Source: Autumnicola sp041679265 (GTDB lineage Bacteria; Bacteroidota; Bacteroidia; Flavobacteriales; Flavobacteriaceae). From it: DNA of 64,000 nt. The notes under the pieces were generated by a model. That model saw nothing but the letters and a program-made list of their open reading frames with translations. It was not told the origin of the DNA and did no database searches. How positions within the stretch are numbered: the stretch's first letter is position 1; every line of letters starts with the position of its first letter. Positions 35,504 to 44,465 of the stretch are shown here, piece by piece. A program made the translations under genes and the position numbers. Location of the stretch: assembly GCF_041679265.1 (NCBI RefSeq), contig NZ_JBGFSM010000016.1:1-64000 (forward strand). Reading direction: 5' to 3'.

Positions 35504-36337
35504 ATGACTATAAACCATGAAAAATGCATCGCTTGCGGAAATTGTGTAGCAGTATGTCCTATGAATGCTATTTATGTAGATACTACAATAAACAGGGCAA
35601 GAATAGATGATGATGCTTGTGTAGAATGCGGCACCTGCTTCCGGGGAATGAGTACAGAAAACCTTAATCCCAAGATTGCGAGAACAATCCGAATGGCCGC
35701 AAAAGCTTTACGCTTTCGTATGGAACCGGAGCCGGATGTATGTCCTACATCGGCAATAGAAATGAATGAATTGGAAATGCCCCGGCTCATACGGCAAATT
35801 TTCTCTGATCCTGTGGTGGAGCATACCTCCACCGGCATAAAAGGACGGGGAACTGAAGAAGTTAAAACTAATGATGTGAGGTTACGTGTTGATACCGATG
35901 AAGTTGGCTATACCATAGAATTTGGCAGACCGGGAGTGGGTGTAATGTTTTCAGACATTCAGATTATGACAAGGGAACTTGCATTTCTAGGTGTAAAATT
36001 TGAAAAGAATAATCCAATAACTCATTTACTAGCGGATGAATCAATGGGAAATTTGCGCCCGGATATTCTAAATGAGAAAATTTTATCAGCTATCGTAGAA
36101 ATTAAGACAGACATTAATATGGTAGAGAAAGTACTATCTACTGTTAAAATGGTGAATTTGGAAATCGATACAGTTACAGCTATAGGGATTTCTACCCGAT
36201 GTACTGATGAAGGTGATGATGTAAACTTGCGTCCACTACTTGAAAAACTAGGGTATTCAAATCATAGAGCAAAGACAAATATGGGTCTTGGACGCAGGAC
36301 CAACAAAATTATACTAACACAAACTGAAAAAAAATAA
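35504..36337 (+). CDS. 2x[4Fe-4S] ferredoxin-domain protein, 6-hydroxynicotinate reductase-like
   Basis: The 277-aa protein opens with CIACGNCVAVCP (C8, C11, C14, C18). A second site CVECGTC (C39, C42, C45) with a distant C80 in DVCPTSAI follows, enough ligands for two [4Fe-4S] clusters. The rest (about 95-270) is a non-ferredoxin domain containing TGIKGRGTEEVKTNDV and KTNMGLGRR. From memory, this second domain resembles proteins annotated as 6-hydroxynicotinate reductase, a ferredoxin-dependent ring reductase; I could not check this. It ends 1 nt before the next gene, so both are likely subunits of one enzyme. Confidence 0.65.
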   Translation: MTINHEKCIACGNCVAVCPMNAIYVDTTINRARIDDDACVECGTCFRGMSTENLNPKIARTIRMAAKALRFRMEPEPDVCPTSAIEMNELEMPRLIRQIFSDPVVEHTSTGIKGRGTEEVKTNDVRLRVDTDEVGYTIEFGRPGVGVMFSDIQIMTRELAFLGVKFEKNNPITHLLADESMGNLRPDILNEKILSAIVEIKTDINMVEKVLSTVKMVNLEIDTVTAIGISTRCTDEGDDVNLRPLLEKLGYSNHRAKTNMGLGRRTNKIILTQTEKK

Positions 36338-36338
36338 G

Positions 36339-37013
36339 ATGACCAATACTCTACACAGATACGGTACTGCCGAAAGTTTTCGGGATGATTATATAATATT
36401 TGCCATTCCGTCAAAGGGGATAAATGATGAAGATTGTATCCCAAAACTTAAAGAATTTTTGAGAATTTGTGCCAGTCATAGCCCTGTTAATATGGGTAAT
36501 GGAAACCGTGGTAGCCTGGCACCTGAAAAAGGTTTAGATCCCACGGTGCACTGGAATCGCATTGCTATTAAAGATTGGGAATCAGTTATTGAGGGAGTCA
36601 TCAAACCGGGAACCGTCTCAGCTGTCTTTTCCACTAAAGAAGATGCCGAAGCTTGTATGAAAGAAATTGTTACGGCAGATTTTGGATTCTCTGTTAATAT
36701 GAGTACATCGGTAGAAAATGCCATCCAGGCAGCTGAAGCAAGCGGGATAAAACGGCATAGCGTTGAATATTCTCTGGGCTTTTATGATCCACATGATAAT
36801 CTGCCGGATTCCCAGGTTTTAGCCCTCTCCACTATGTGTGGTCATGGCATGGTTTCTTTTAACATGGCTAAGAAAATGATAGAAATGGTTCAGGAAGGAA
36901 GAAGATCTTCAGAAGATGCAGCAAATACTCTTCTTCGCTTCTGTCCATGTGGTATTTATAATTCCGATCGTGCTAAACGTATTCTAGAACAGAGAAGGGG
37001 AAAAACCGAATAA
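36339..37013 (+). CDS. Unknown 224-aa protein with conserved-looking Cys motifs, partner of the Fe-S protein
   Basis: I do not recognise the family. The protein has no signal peptide or membrane helix. It contains STMCGHGM (C167) and FCPCGIYN (C202, C204) near the C-terminus, plus C33, C44 and C106, a set able to bind a metal or Fe-S cluster. The MCGHGMVSFNMAKKM stretch looks active-site-like. Its ATG lies 1 nt after the stop of the 2x[4Fe-4S] gene, so it is probably the second subunit of the same redox enzyme. The pair is the least characterised part of this catabolic operon. Confidence 0.6.
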   Translation: MTNTLHRYGTAESFRDDYIIFAIPSKGINDEDCIPKLKEFLRICASHSPVNMGNGNRGSLAPEKGLDPTVHWNRIAIKDWESVIEGVIKPGTVSAVFSTKEDAEACMKEIVTADFGFSVNMSTSVENAIQAAEASGIKRHSVEYSLGFYDPHDNLPDSQVLALSTMCGHGMVSFNMAKKMIEMVQEGRRSSEDAANTLLRFCPCGIYNSDRAKRILEQRRGKTE

Positions 37014-37191
37014 AAAACATTATAGAAGAAATCATCTGGTACTTTATAGGAACTTTTAATTTTTCACTTGTTATAGTGGTAAGTAATAATGCGAACAATT
37101 TTAGCTTTTAAAGTTCAGCTTAGAAGATTTAGTGTGAAGTTCTTTCGAACAATTTAATTTAAAATTTTTTATAATCAATTTAATTTAAAAC

Positions 37192-38100
37192 ATGAAGAAA
37201 ATGAAAAGTTATGCTCTATTAATTATTGCAATTTTAGGATTTAATATGCCAACTACAATGGCTCAGGAAAATTCAAATAAGTCATTAAAGGTCCCCGATG
37301 TCTCAGATGAAGTTCTTTTAGAACTATATCGAGGTGCAAGAGTAAATGATGTCGTGGATGGATTGGTCACAGTAGGTTATATGGATGTTGGGCTTATGGA
37401 TCAAAAAATTGCCCCTCTTTGGAGAGATGTTCAAACTATGGAGCATCGAATCTCAGGAATTGCAGTTACTGCAAGGTATGCTCCTACAAATCGACCTCGA
37501 AATGCAGGATCTGATTTAACGCAACCTGAAAATTATCAGGATTATAGAAAATGGAGGGGAATGTGGTATTCTACATTAGCTGGCGAATCCTTCAACGAGC
37601 ACATAAAAGAAGGAACTGTTGTGGTTATTGATAACCAGGACGACAATGACGCAGGTTCCACAGGATCCAAAAATATTTTAGATTGGCAAGAAAGAGGTAT
37701 GGTAGGTTTAGTTTCAGTTGGAGGGGTGCGGGACCTTGATGAAATCATTCTCCAAAGAAATCCTGTATACATGGACTATGACAGGAGAGGGAGAGGCGAA
37801 AGAATAGGTAGAAATGAGCTTATGGATGTGCAAACTCCTGTTGTTGTTGGGGGAGTACTGGTGTATCCTGGTGATGTGGTAGTGGCTGATACAGATGGTG
37901 TGGTGGTTGTACCGAGAAGAGTTGCTGTAAGAGTTGGTCAAATCGCTTATCAAGAATTAATTGCAGATATTGAAGGAAGAAGAGAGCTTTATGAAAAGTT
38001 AGGGAGGGAAATTGATGAGACTGTAGCTAACCGACCTGCGCCAGAAGAATTTTTCAAAAGCCTTGGGCTTCCAGAAAATCCAAATAAAGAAAGCAAGTAA
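37192..38100 (+). CDS. Exported RraA/HMG-aldolase-family protein
   Basis: The 302-aa protein has a signal peptide (MKKMKSYALLIIAILGFNMPTTMAQ), unlike cytoplasmic RraA or 4-hydroxy-4-methyl-2-oxoglutarate aldolase. The RraA fold follows: DVVDGLVTVGYMD, ARYAPTN, VVVIDNQDDNDAGSTG, GLVSVGGVRDLDEI with the Arg-Asp pair of aldolase members, and GDVVVADTDGVVVVP. Aldolase members cleave 2-oxo acids to pyruvate; RraA itself binds RNase E. A periplasmic location suggests action on the imported compound before inner-membrane uptake. It ends the cassette and is followed by a clear terminator. Confidence 0.82.
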   Translation: MKKMKSYALLIIAILGFNMPTTMAQENSNKSLKVPDVSDEVLLELYRGARVNDVVDGLVTVGYMDVGLMDQKIAPLWRDVQTMEHRISGIAVTARYAPTNRPRNAGSDLTQPENYQDYRKWRGMWYSTLAGESFNEHIKEGTVVVIDNQDDNDAGSTGSKNILDWQERGMVGLVSVGGVRDLDEIILQRNPVYMDYDRRGRGERIGRNELMDVQTPVVVGGVLVYPGDVVVADTDGVVVVPRRVAVRVGQIAYQELIADIEGRRELYEKLGREIDETVANRPAPEEFFKSLGLPENPNKESK

Positions 38101-38130
38101 GAAAAATTTAGTTTTTTGTTAGTTAGTAAT

Positions 38131-38163
38131 GGAAGCTGGTTCTTGTGGGCCAGCTTCCTTTTT
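38131..38163 (+). terminator. Rho-independent terminator of the first catabolic cassette
   Basis: GGAAGCTGG and CCAGCTTCC form a perfect 9-bp stem around a 10-nt loop, followed by five T residues, 30 bp after the RraA-like gene. Confidence 0.85.
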
Positions 38164-38410
38164 AATATTGTTAATAAAAAAGCCTGTCCTGTCCTTGACA
38201 AATAAATACATGATTAATCATTTCTGAAAATTCGAGAATTTCAGAAGTAAAAGTGTACCTGAAATTATGAGCATAGGATGATGACAATATCTTCCTGTTA
38301 GGCGACGGGCCTGGCCGATAAATTTCTACTCAGGAGTGATGAAAACTTTAAAAACCTGCTAAAGAACTAAATTTTTCATTGTTAATGGTTTACCGCTACA
38401 TGACCAAACA

Positions 38411-38796
38411 TCAGAGCTGGGAATCGTTCTTCCACAGCATCTGGTCCATGTCTCTTTTAATGCTTATGTTGGGCTTAGTACCAAAGCCGTCAAAAATTCC
38501 CCCATCTTTTTGAAAAGAAACCATGGTGCTGATTTTTCCACGCAGACCTGAATTTGGTAACTCAGACCTCATACTATTGCCACTTGGGCCATCTGTTATT
38601 ATCCCGGCGATATTATATTTTCAATCATTTAAATACAGCAACAAAAATCGATGCTGCACTAAAAGTTTTTTCATTGGTTAAAACATAAACAGGTTTGTTA
38701 TAATAACAAGAAGGTTCAGCTAATTTTTTTCCATTAAACAATCCAAAGTAATATTTACTGTATTTCCCATCATTCAAATCATACTTGGTTTAAAGG
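38411..38796 (-). pseudogene. S41-family (C-terminal-processing) peptidase remnant
   Basis: On the minus strand a frame encodes TKYDLNDGKYSKYYFGLF, then KPVYVLTNEKTFSAASIF up to VAVFK, where a frameshift occurs. A second frame then reads TDGPSGNSMRSELPNSG, KISTMVSFQKDGGIFDG and FGTKPNISIKRDMDQ, ending at TGA 38413-38411. VLTNEKTFSAA is the S41 nucleophile region and FGTKPNI-x-RD the usual C-terminal motif. Only the C-terminal third of such a protease is left. It lies in the short strip between the first cassette and the second gap remnant. Confidence 0.65.
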
Positions 38797-38861
38797 TATT
38801 CAAAAATTTCGCAGTGCTTTTTTGCTCGTTGTGATTCAATCCGATAAGGGCAATTTAATAT

Positions 38862-39175
38862 CTAATAATAAGTATATCTTCTAACCTTGGCGATGTGCTT
38901 TGCCAACCGGATTACCTGATGGCTGTATCCATACTCATTGTCTACCATATGTACAGGATAATGTTCCTTCCATCTGCCGAGACAAGAGTGGCCTTACTGT
39001 CATAAATAGCCGGGGCTGAGGAGCCTATTACATCTGTTGAAACCAGTTCGTTATCAATTGAATTTTTTTATCTGCTCTACAAAATCTCCTTCCAGTGCAT
39101 ATTTTTTTATAATCGCATTTATTTCTTATTAATTCTCTGGCAACCAATCTTCCGATTTGTCCGAAACATGCCATC
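38862..39175 (-). pseudogene. gap: Second gap (GAPDH) remnant: fused C-terminus and internal piece
   Basis: The segment repeats the 3' end of gap (about 280 bp from the stop codon, with small indels). It then jumps directly to the block equivalent to about 49890-49940 of the intact gene (the region coding for RLVARELM). An internal deletion of ~0.7 kb has joined them. It cannot encode an enzyme. It has the same orientation as the other two gap copies and sits exactly between the two SusCD cassettes. Confidence 0.8.
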
Positions 39176-39310
39176 CTCTAGGACACTTTTAGGAAATCTC
39201 CTTTTAATAAGATTAACCGGACACAACTAAATTCCTATTTAACCTAAGGTTAATGCTCACGAAAAGCCTTGGTAATAGTATTTCCTTTCTTTTGTTTTTA
39301 TCAATTGGAA

Positions 39311-39895
39311 ATGAAAACACCCTACTCTTCATTAGACGATTTACAGCTTCAGTGTCTTTTCGATAAAGGTAACGAGGAGGCATTTACTGTTTTGTTCGAA
39401 AGGTATTGGGAGCGTTTATACTGTTATGCTTTCAGGATTTATCAGGATGAAAAAATATGCGAGGATATAGTTCAGGAGGTTTTTATAAAATTCTGGAAGC
39501 GGCAGGATGAATCAAAAATTCTCAATCTGGAAGGCTACCTGTTCCGTAGTATAAAATATGGTTTAGCTAATCATTTTAGGAATCTTAAATTTGAAAAAGT
39601 CCATGAAGATGTGCTAAAGAATATGGGCGATCAGCAATCTCCGCTAAAACAAATGGAGTATCAGGAATTTGAAAATCATGCTTTAGGAGTTATAGAAGCA
39701 CTCCCTCCGCGCTGTCGTAAAATATTTAAGCTCAGTCGTTTTGAAGATCTTTCTAATATTGAAATTTCGCAACGTCTGAATATTTCTGTTAGGACCGTTG
39801 AAACTCATGTGTCCAATGCATTGAAATTCCTTAGGGAGAACCTCACCGATTCCCGTGTTTCCATTTGGCTTCTTCTATTGTTTGCAAAATGTTAA
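39311..39895 (+). CDS. ECF-type RNA polymerase sigma factor, second SusCD cassette
   Basis: About 194 aa from ATG 39311 (MKTPYSSLDDLQLQ). Region 2 shows EDIVQEVFIKFWKRQ (about 58-72) and region 4 LSNIEISQRLNISVRTVETH. Sequence is clearly different from the first cassette's sigma factor, so each would serve its own operon. The FecR gene follows 93 bp later and the SusC has an STN domain, completing the signalling set. Confidence 0.9.
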   Translation: MKTPYSSLDDLQLQCLFDKGNEEAFTVLFERYWERLYCYAFRIYQDEKICEDIVQEVFIKFWKRQDESKILNLEGYLFRSIKYGLANHFRNLKFEKVHEDVLKNMGDQQSPLKQMEYQEFENHALGVIEALPPRCRKIFKLSRFEDLSNIEISQRLNISVRTVETHVSNALKFLRENLTDSRVSIWLLLLFAKC

Positions 39896-39988
39896 GTAAG
39901 CCTCGTCTTCTTTACCAAAACTTTACCATCGGTTTTTAGCTTACGTGTTGCCGTCATAAATCGTGTCTTTCTATAAAAGATCAAGATT

Positions 39989-40912
39989 TTGAGACCTGAA
40001 CAAATAAAAATGCTGGCTCGTAAATATGCTGAAAATAAGGCGACTGCAGAGGAACGTGCCCAGTTACACCTATTTTTTGATATGATGCAGAAAACTTCCA
40101 GTTACATGACTGTAAAAACGGGGGATATTAAAAAGAGAAAAATATTAAATAATATCAGCAATAATACTTCGGGCAGATTAATATATAAGAAGGCCTGGAG
40201 TTATATAGCTGCTGCCAGTATCATTCTTCTAATTGTTTCGGTCGGCTTTTTTTCAGAAACTATTTTTTCTCCCGGTTATATTGTACAAAAAACCGAAAGT
40301 GGAGAAAAAAAGGTGATCACTCTTAGCGATGGCAGTATTGTGACTCTGAATGGAAAAACTACTCTTACCTATCCGGAGGAATTCGGCACCATGAGGAATG
40401 TTGAATTAGAAGGAGAAGCGTTTTTTAAAGTAAAACGAAATCCGGATAAGCCTTTCGTGGTCCATACCCAAGACCTAGAGACAAAAGTTTTGGGAACTTC
40501 TTTCAATATCAATTCTTATTCAGAAGAAAAGGCACAGGTAAGTGTGAATACGGGGCGTGTTGAGGTGAGCGTTAAAGCAGACGAAACCGCAAAAGTAGTT
40601 CTTCATCCCGATCAACAGGTGACGTATAAGAGCCACAGCCTTTTGATGAGCAAAAGTAACAGCGATATTTATTCAGCCTGGACACGGAATATAATTGTTT
40701 TTAATAATCAATCCCTGGAGGAAATAGCACGAATACTGGAGAACTGGTTTGCCGTAGAAATAGCTGTTGAACAGAATGATGTGAGGGACTTAAAGATGAC
40801 GGCAAAATTTCGTGATGAAAATCTTGAAAATATCTTTAAAAGTATTGAGCATTTGAAAGCTGTTAAGATAGATACTATAACTCCAAAACATTTCCATATA
40901 AGAGCAAAATAA
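39989..40912 (+). CDS. FecR-family anti-sigma factor, second cassette
   Basis: The ~307-aa protein has a cytoplasmic N-terminus, one membrane helix (YIAAASIILLIVSVGFF, about residues 70-86) and a FecR domain (KKVITLSDGSIVTLN, GEAFFKVKRNPDKPFVVHT). A C-terminal secretin/TonB-short-N-like domain (FNNQSLEEIARILENWF) follows. It controls the upstream sigma factor in response to SusC. The start is TTG 39989 or ATG 40010 (MLARKYAENKAT). Both are compatible with a sigma-binding N-terminus. Confidence 0.87.
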   Translation: MRPEQIKMLARKYAENKATAEERAQLHLFFDMMQKTSSYMTVKTGDIKKRKILNNISNNTSGRLIYKKAWSYIAAASIILLIVSVGFFSETIFSPGYIVQKTESGEKKVITLSDGSIVTLNGKTTLTYPEEFGTMRNVELEGEAFFKVKRNPDKPFVVHTQDLETKVLGTSFNINSYSEEKAQVSVNTGRVEVSVKADETAKVVLHPDQQVTYKSHSLLMSKSNSDIYSAWTRNIIVFNNQSLEEIARILENWFAVEIAVEQNDVRDLKMTAKFRDENLENIFKSIEHLKAVKIDTITPKHFHIRAK

Positions 40913-41008
40913 ATAAGAACCTAAGCAAAGAACATAAACCCATCCCTGCGCCAACAGAAATGGGTCATTAAAGACTACAAACCTCTTAAAATTTATAGCC
41001 AAACTGTA

Positions 41009-44000
41009 ATGAATACGAAAGTACAATTTTTAAAAAGAAAATCTATAGAGCGTATGTGCCTCCTGCTAGCCCTGCTATCAAGTTATACAGGAAGTATTTA
41101 TGCTGAGACTACCAATCCCGATGATATTAAAATAAGCATCAGGGTCTCCGATAAAACATTTACCGAAATTTTTGATGAAATAGAAAGCCTTAGCAAGTTT
41201 ACCTTTGCTTATGATGAAGATGTTTCCCGTTCAAAAAAGCGGTTCAGTTTTCAGAAGGAGAATATAAGTATTACAGGACTGCTGGATTTTCTGCGGAAAA
41301 AATCCCGGTTTGACTTTAAGATCTTTAATAACACCATAACGGTAATTAAGAAGGAGACGCCCCAGCAAATTATTCGTGGAACGGTAATAGACAACCAGGG
41401 GATGCCATTGCCAGGTGCAACGATTATTGAGACCGGCACTTCTAATGGTACCACTACCAATTTTGATGGTAACTTCAGTCTGCGAGTACCTTCGTTACCT
41501 GTTGAAATTGAGGTTTCTTTCATGGGTTTTCAAACGCGGAATTTGACGGTTTCTGCTGCTCAAAATATAGAGGTGGTGTTACAGGAGAATACCAATGCTC
41601 TTAATGAAGTAGTTGTGACAGCGCTTGGAATAAAAAGGGAAGAAAAGCAACTTGGTTTCTCTCAGGCCACAGTAGAAGCTGAAAGCCTCTCCCAAACAGC
41701 ACCAACGAACTGGTCTTCAGGTTTAAAAGGAAAGGTTGCGGGAATGAATGTTGTCTCTTCAGGTTCTGGGCCTATTAATTCGCAGCAAATTACACTGAGG
41801 GGAAACAGTTCTTTCGATCTTAACGGGAACTATGCTTTAATTGTTGTGGATGGGGTTCCCGTTAATACCGAAATGACAACTTCAGGTTCCGGAAGCGCTT
41901 ATATGGGAGAAGATTCTCCTATAGATTATGGCAACGGAATTTCCAATCTTAATTTTGATGATATTGAAAGTGTTTCGGTTCTTAAAGGCCCTGGTGCAGC
42001 AGCTTTGTATGGAAGCCGTGCTGCCAACGGGGTGTTGATGATCACCACAAAATCAGGACAAAAAAGCCAGGGGCTAGGAATTACTATAAACTCTATAGCT
42101 TCTTTTGATGTGATCCAGAGATGGCCTGATTACCAGTATAAATATGGGCAGGGTAATAATTATACCAATGAAAACGGAGAGCTGTATTATTCCTACGGAA
42201 GCTCTGAAGATGGAGGGAACACGGGAGCTACCAGTAGCGCATGGGGACCAGAATTCAACGGCCAGTATTACTATCAATATGATCCCGAGGTAGAAGGGCA
42301 ATCGCTGGAAAGACAATTGTGGAGGCCTTATAAAGATAACCGCAAGGCTTTCTGACGTACGGGATTCACCACTCAAAATAACATATCCATCCAGGGTGGA
42401 GGTGAAAATGGCTCTATGCGGGCATCGATTGGGCAGACTAAGAATGAGTGGATTATGCCCAATACCGGGTATGAGGCTATCACCGCATCGATAAATTCAC
42501 AATATGATATATCGGACAAAATAAGTCTTGGTGCGGTAGTGAAATACAATAATCGCTGGAGTGATAATCTTCCCAGCACCGGGTATAATAACGGTTCTAT
42601 CGCGTATTTTATGATTTTTCAGAATCCCAACGTAGATTTGGACTGGTACAGGAATATCTGGCAGGAAGGCCAGGAGAACATCCAGCAAATCCAGCCCTTC
42701 AGCTCCTATATCGATAATCCGTACCTGATTGCCTATGAATCTTTGAACACCTTAGACAGTCATCAGATTATTGGGAATATCAATGCCAACATTAAACTTG
42801 CCCCGCATTTCAACCTGATGTTGCGTACTGCAATTAACACCTATAATCAGGAAAGGGAGCAAAAGAGGCCATACAGTATTAACCGGTACGCTGAAGGTTA
42901 TTACCAGGCGCAGGATGTTTTTAAGCAGGAAATAAACAGTGATTTTCTTTTAAGCTATGAGAATCAGTTCAATGATTTTTCCCTTTCTGCCAGTGTTGGA
43001 GGCAACAACAGGACAGAAAAAAGGAGATTAAATAACGCTTCGGTTACCGGCCTGGTAGTTCCCGATGTTTATAAGCTTTCTAATGGAAAGAATGCGCCAA
43101 CACTTTACACTTCAGACCAGAATAAGGAGGTAAACAGTTTGTACGGGTTGATTACCTGGTCTTACAAAGACCAGATTTTTCTGGATGTTACCGGAAGAAA
43201 CGACTGGTCCAGCACCCTGCCCAAAGAAAATTGGTCATTCTTTTATCCTTCTGCAAATACCAGTTTAATATTGTCTGATATCTTCAATTTTCAAGGGAAC
43301 ACGGTAAGTTACTTAAAATACCGATTCTCTTATGCTCAGGTTGGTAATGATACTGATCCCTACCAAACCAGGAAGTATTATAGCCAGAATAGTTTTCCCA
43401 GTTCTGCTACTGTTCCTTCTACATTATATAACAGGGATTTTAAACCGGAAATTTCTACCAGTTATGAAACAGGAATTGAGGCAAGGCTGCTGAATAACCG
43501 TATTAATCTTGATGCTACAATATATCAGATATCAACTAAAAACCAAATTATTGCAGTGCCTCTCAACTGGAATACCGGTTACAGCTCAGCGATTTTAAAT
43601 GCAGGTGAAGTACGTAACCGGGGGATAGAACTCACCCTAAACGGAAATTTATTGGAGAGTTCAAATTTCAGCTGGAATACCACATTAACCTGGTCCAAGA
43701 ACTGGGGGAAGGTGTTTGATCTTCCCGATAATATAGAAAATCAATATATCATAGACCAGGGAGGGCAGGCTTCCCTCATAGCTAAAGTCGGGGAATCGCC
43801 TACTGCCATTTACGGGTATGGGTTTGTCCGGTCGCCCGATGGACAGATTGTTTACGACACTGGTGGCTTACCGGCTTATCCTGAATCAGGAGACATTCAA
43901 TATATAGGTGATGCTTTGCCCGACTGGCGTGGAGGCCTTTACAATGAACTTTCTTTTGGGAATTTCGATTTTAACTTTACTATAGATGGCCAGTACGGCG

Positions 44001-44455
44001 GAATTATCTATTCCCAAACCCACCATAAATTGACTCAACAGGGTAAACTTACTTCCACCTTTATGGGTAGGGAAGGTATGACCATTGTTGGAGACGGTGT
44101 GGTGCTTAATGAAGACGGCACGTATTCTCCCAATACTACTGAAGTTGCCACACAGGAATGGTATAACCGCTATTATCGCAGGGCAAATGTAGAATCAAAC
44201 TCTTTCGATGCTTCCTATTTAAAATTGAGGGAAGTAAGCTTAAGATATAATTTTCCGCAAAAATGGCTGGGGAATAGCGGAATCCAAAACCTGCAGCTTT
44301 CTGCTTTTGGGCGTAACCTTATTATGGTAACGGATTTCCCTATTTATGATCCCGAAACTGCCGCCCTAAATGGTAACCGAATAATGCCGGGTGTGGAAAT
44401 TGGGCAGATGCCTTCTCCTGCAACCTACGGCTTCAACTTAAAAATGAACTTATAA
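41009..44455 (+). pseudogene. SusC/RagA-type TonB-dependent receptor interrupted by an in-frame TGA
   Basis: The reading frame runs as a complete SusC: signal peptide, STN domain (~30-110), carboxypeptidase-like domain (IIRGTVIDNQGMPLPGATI), plug (ALIVVDGVPVN, GAAALYGSRAANGVL) and barrel to the C-terminal NLKMNL. A TGA at 42353-42355 interrupts it between NRKAF and RTGFTTQNNIS. The two parts are in the same frame and nothing is missing, so one base change would restore a ~1148-aa receptor. As it stands only the plug part is made and transport should be lost. This may be a true nonsense mutation or a base error. SusD follows 10 bp later and is intact. Confidence 0.9.
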
Positions 44456-44465
44456 TTCAATAATT

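Noticed and set aside
42353..42355. Recoding of TGA (selenocysteine or altered code) in susC
   Set aside because: TGA ends other genes here normally (for example the 44-aa ORF before hsdM). SusC has no conserved Sec/Cys at this place, and no SECIS-like hairpin is evident just after it.
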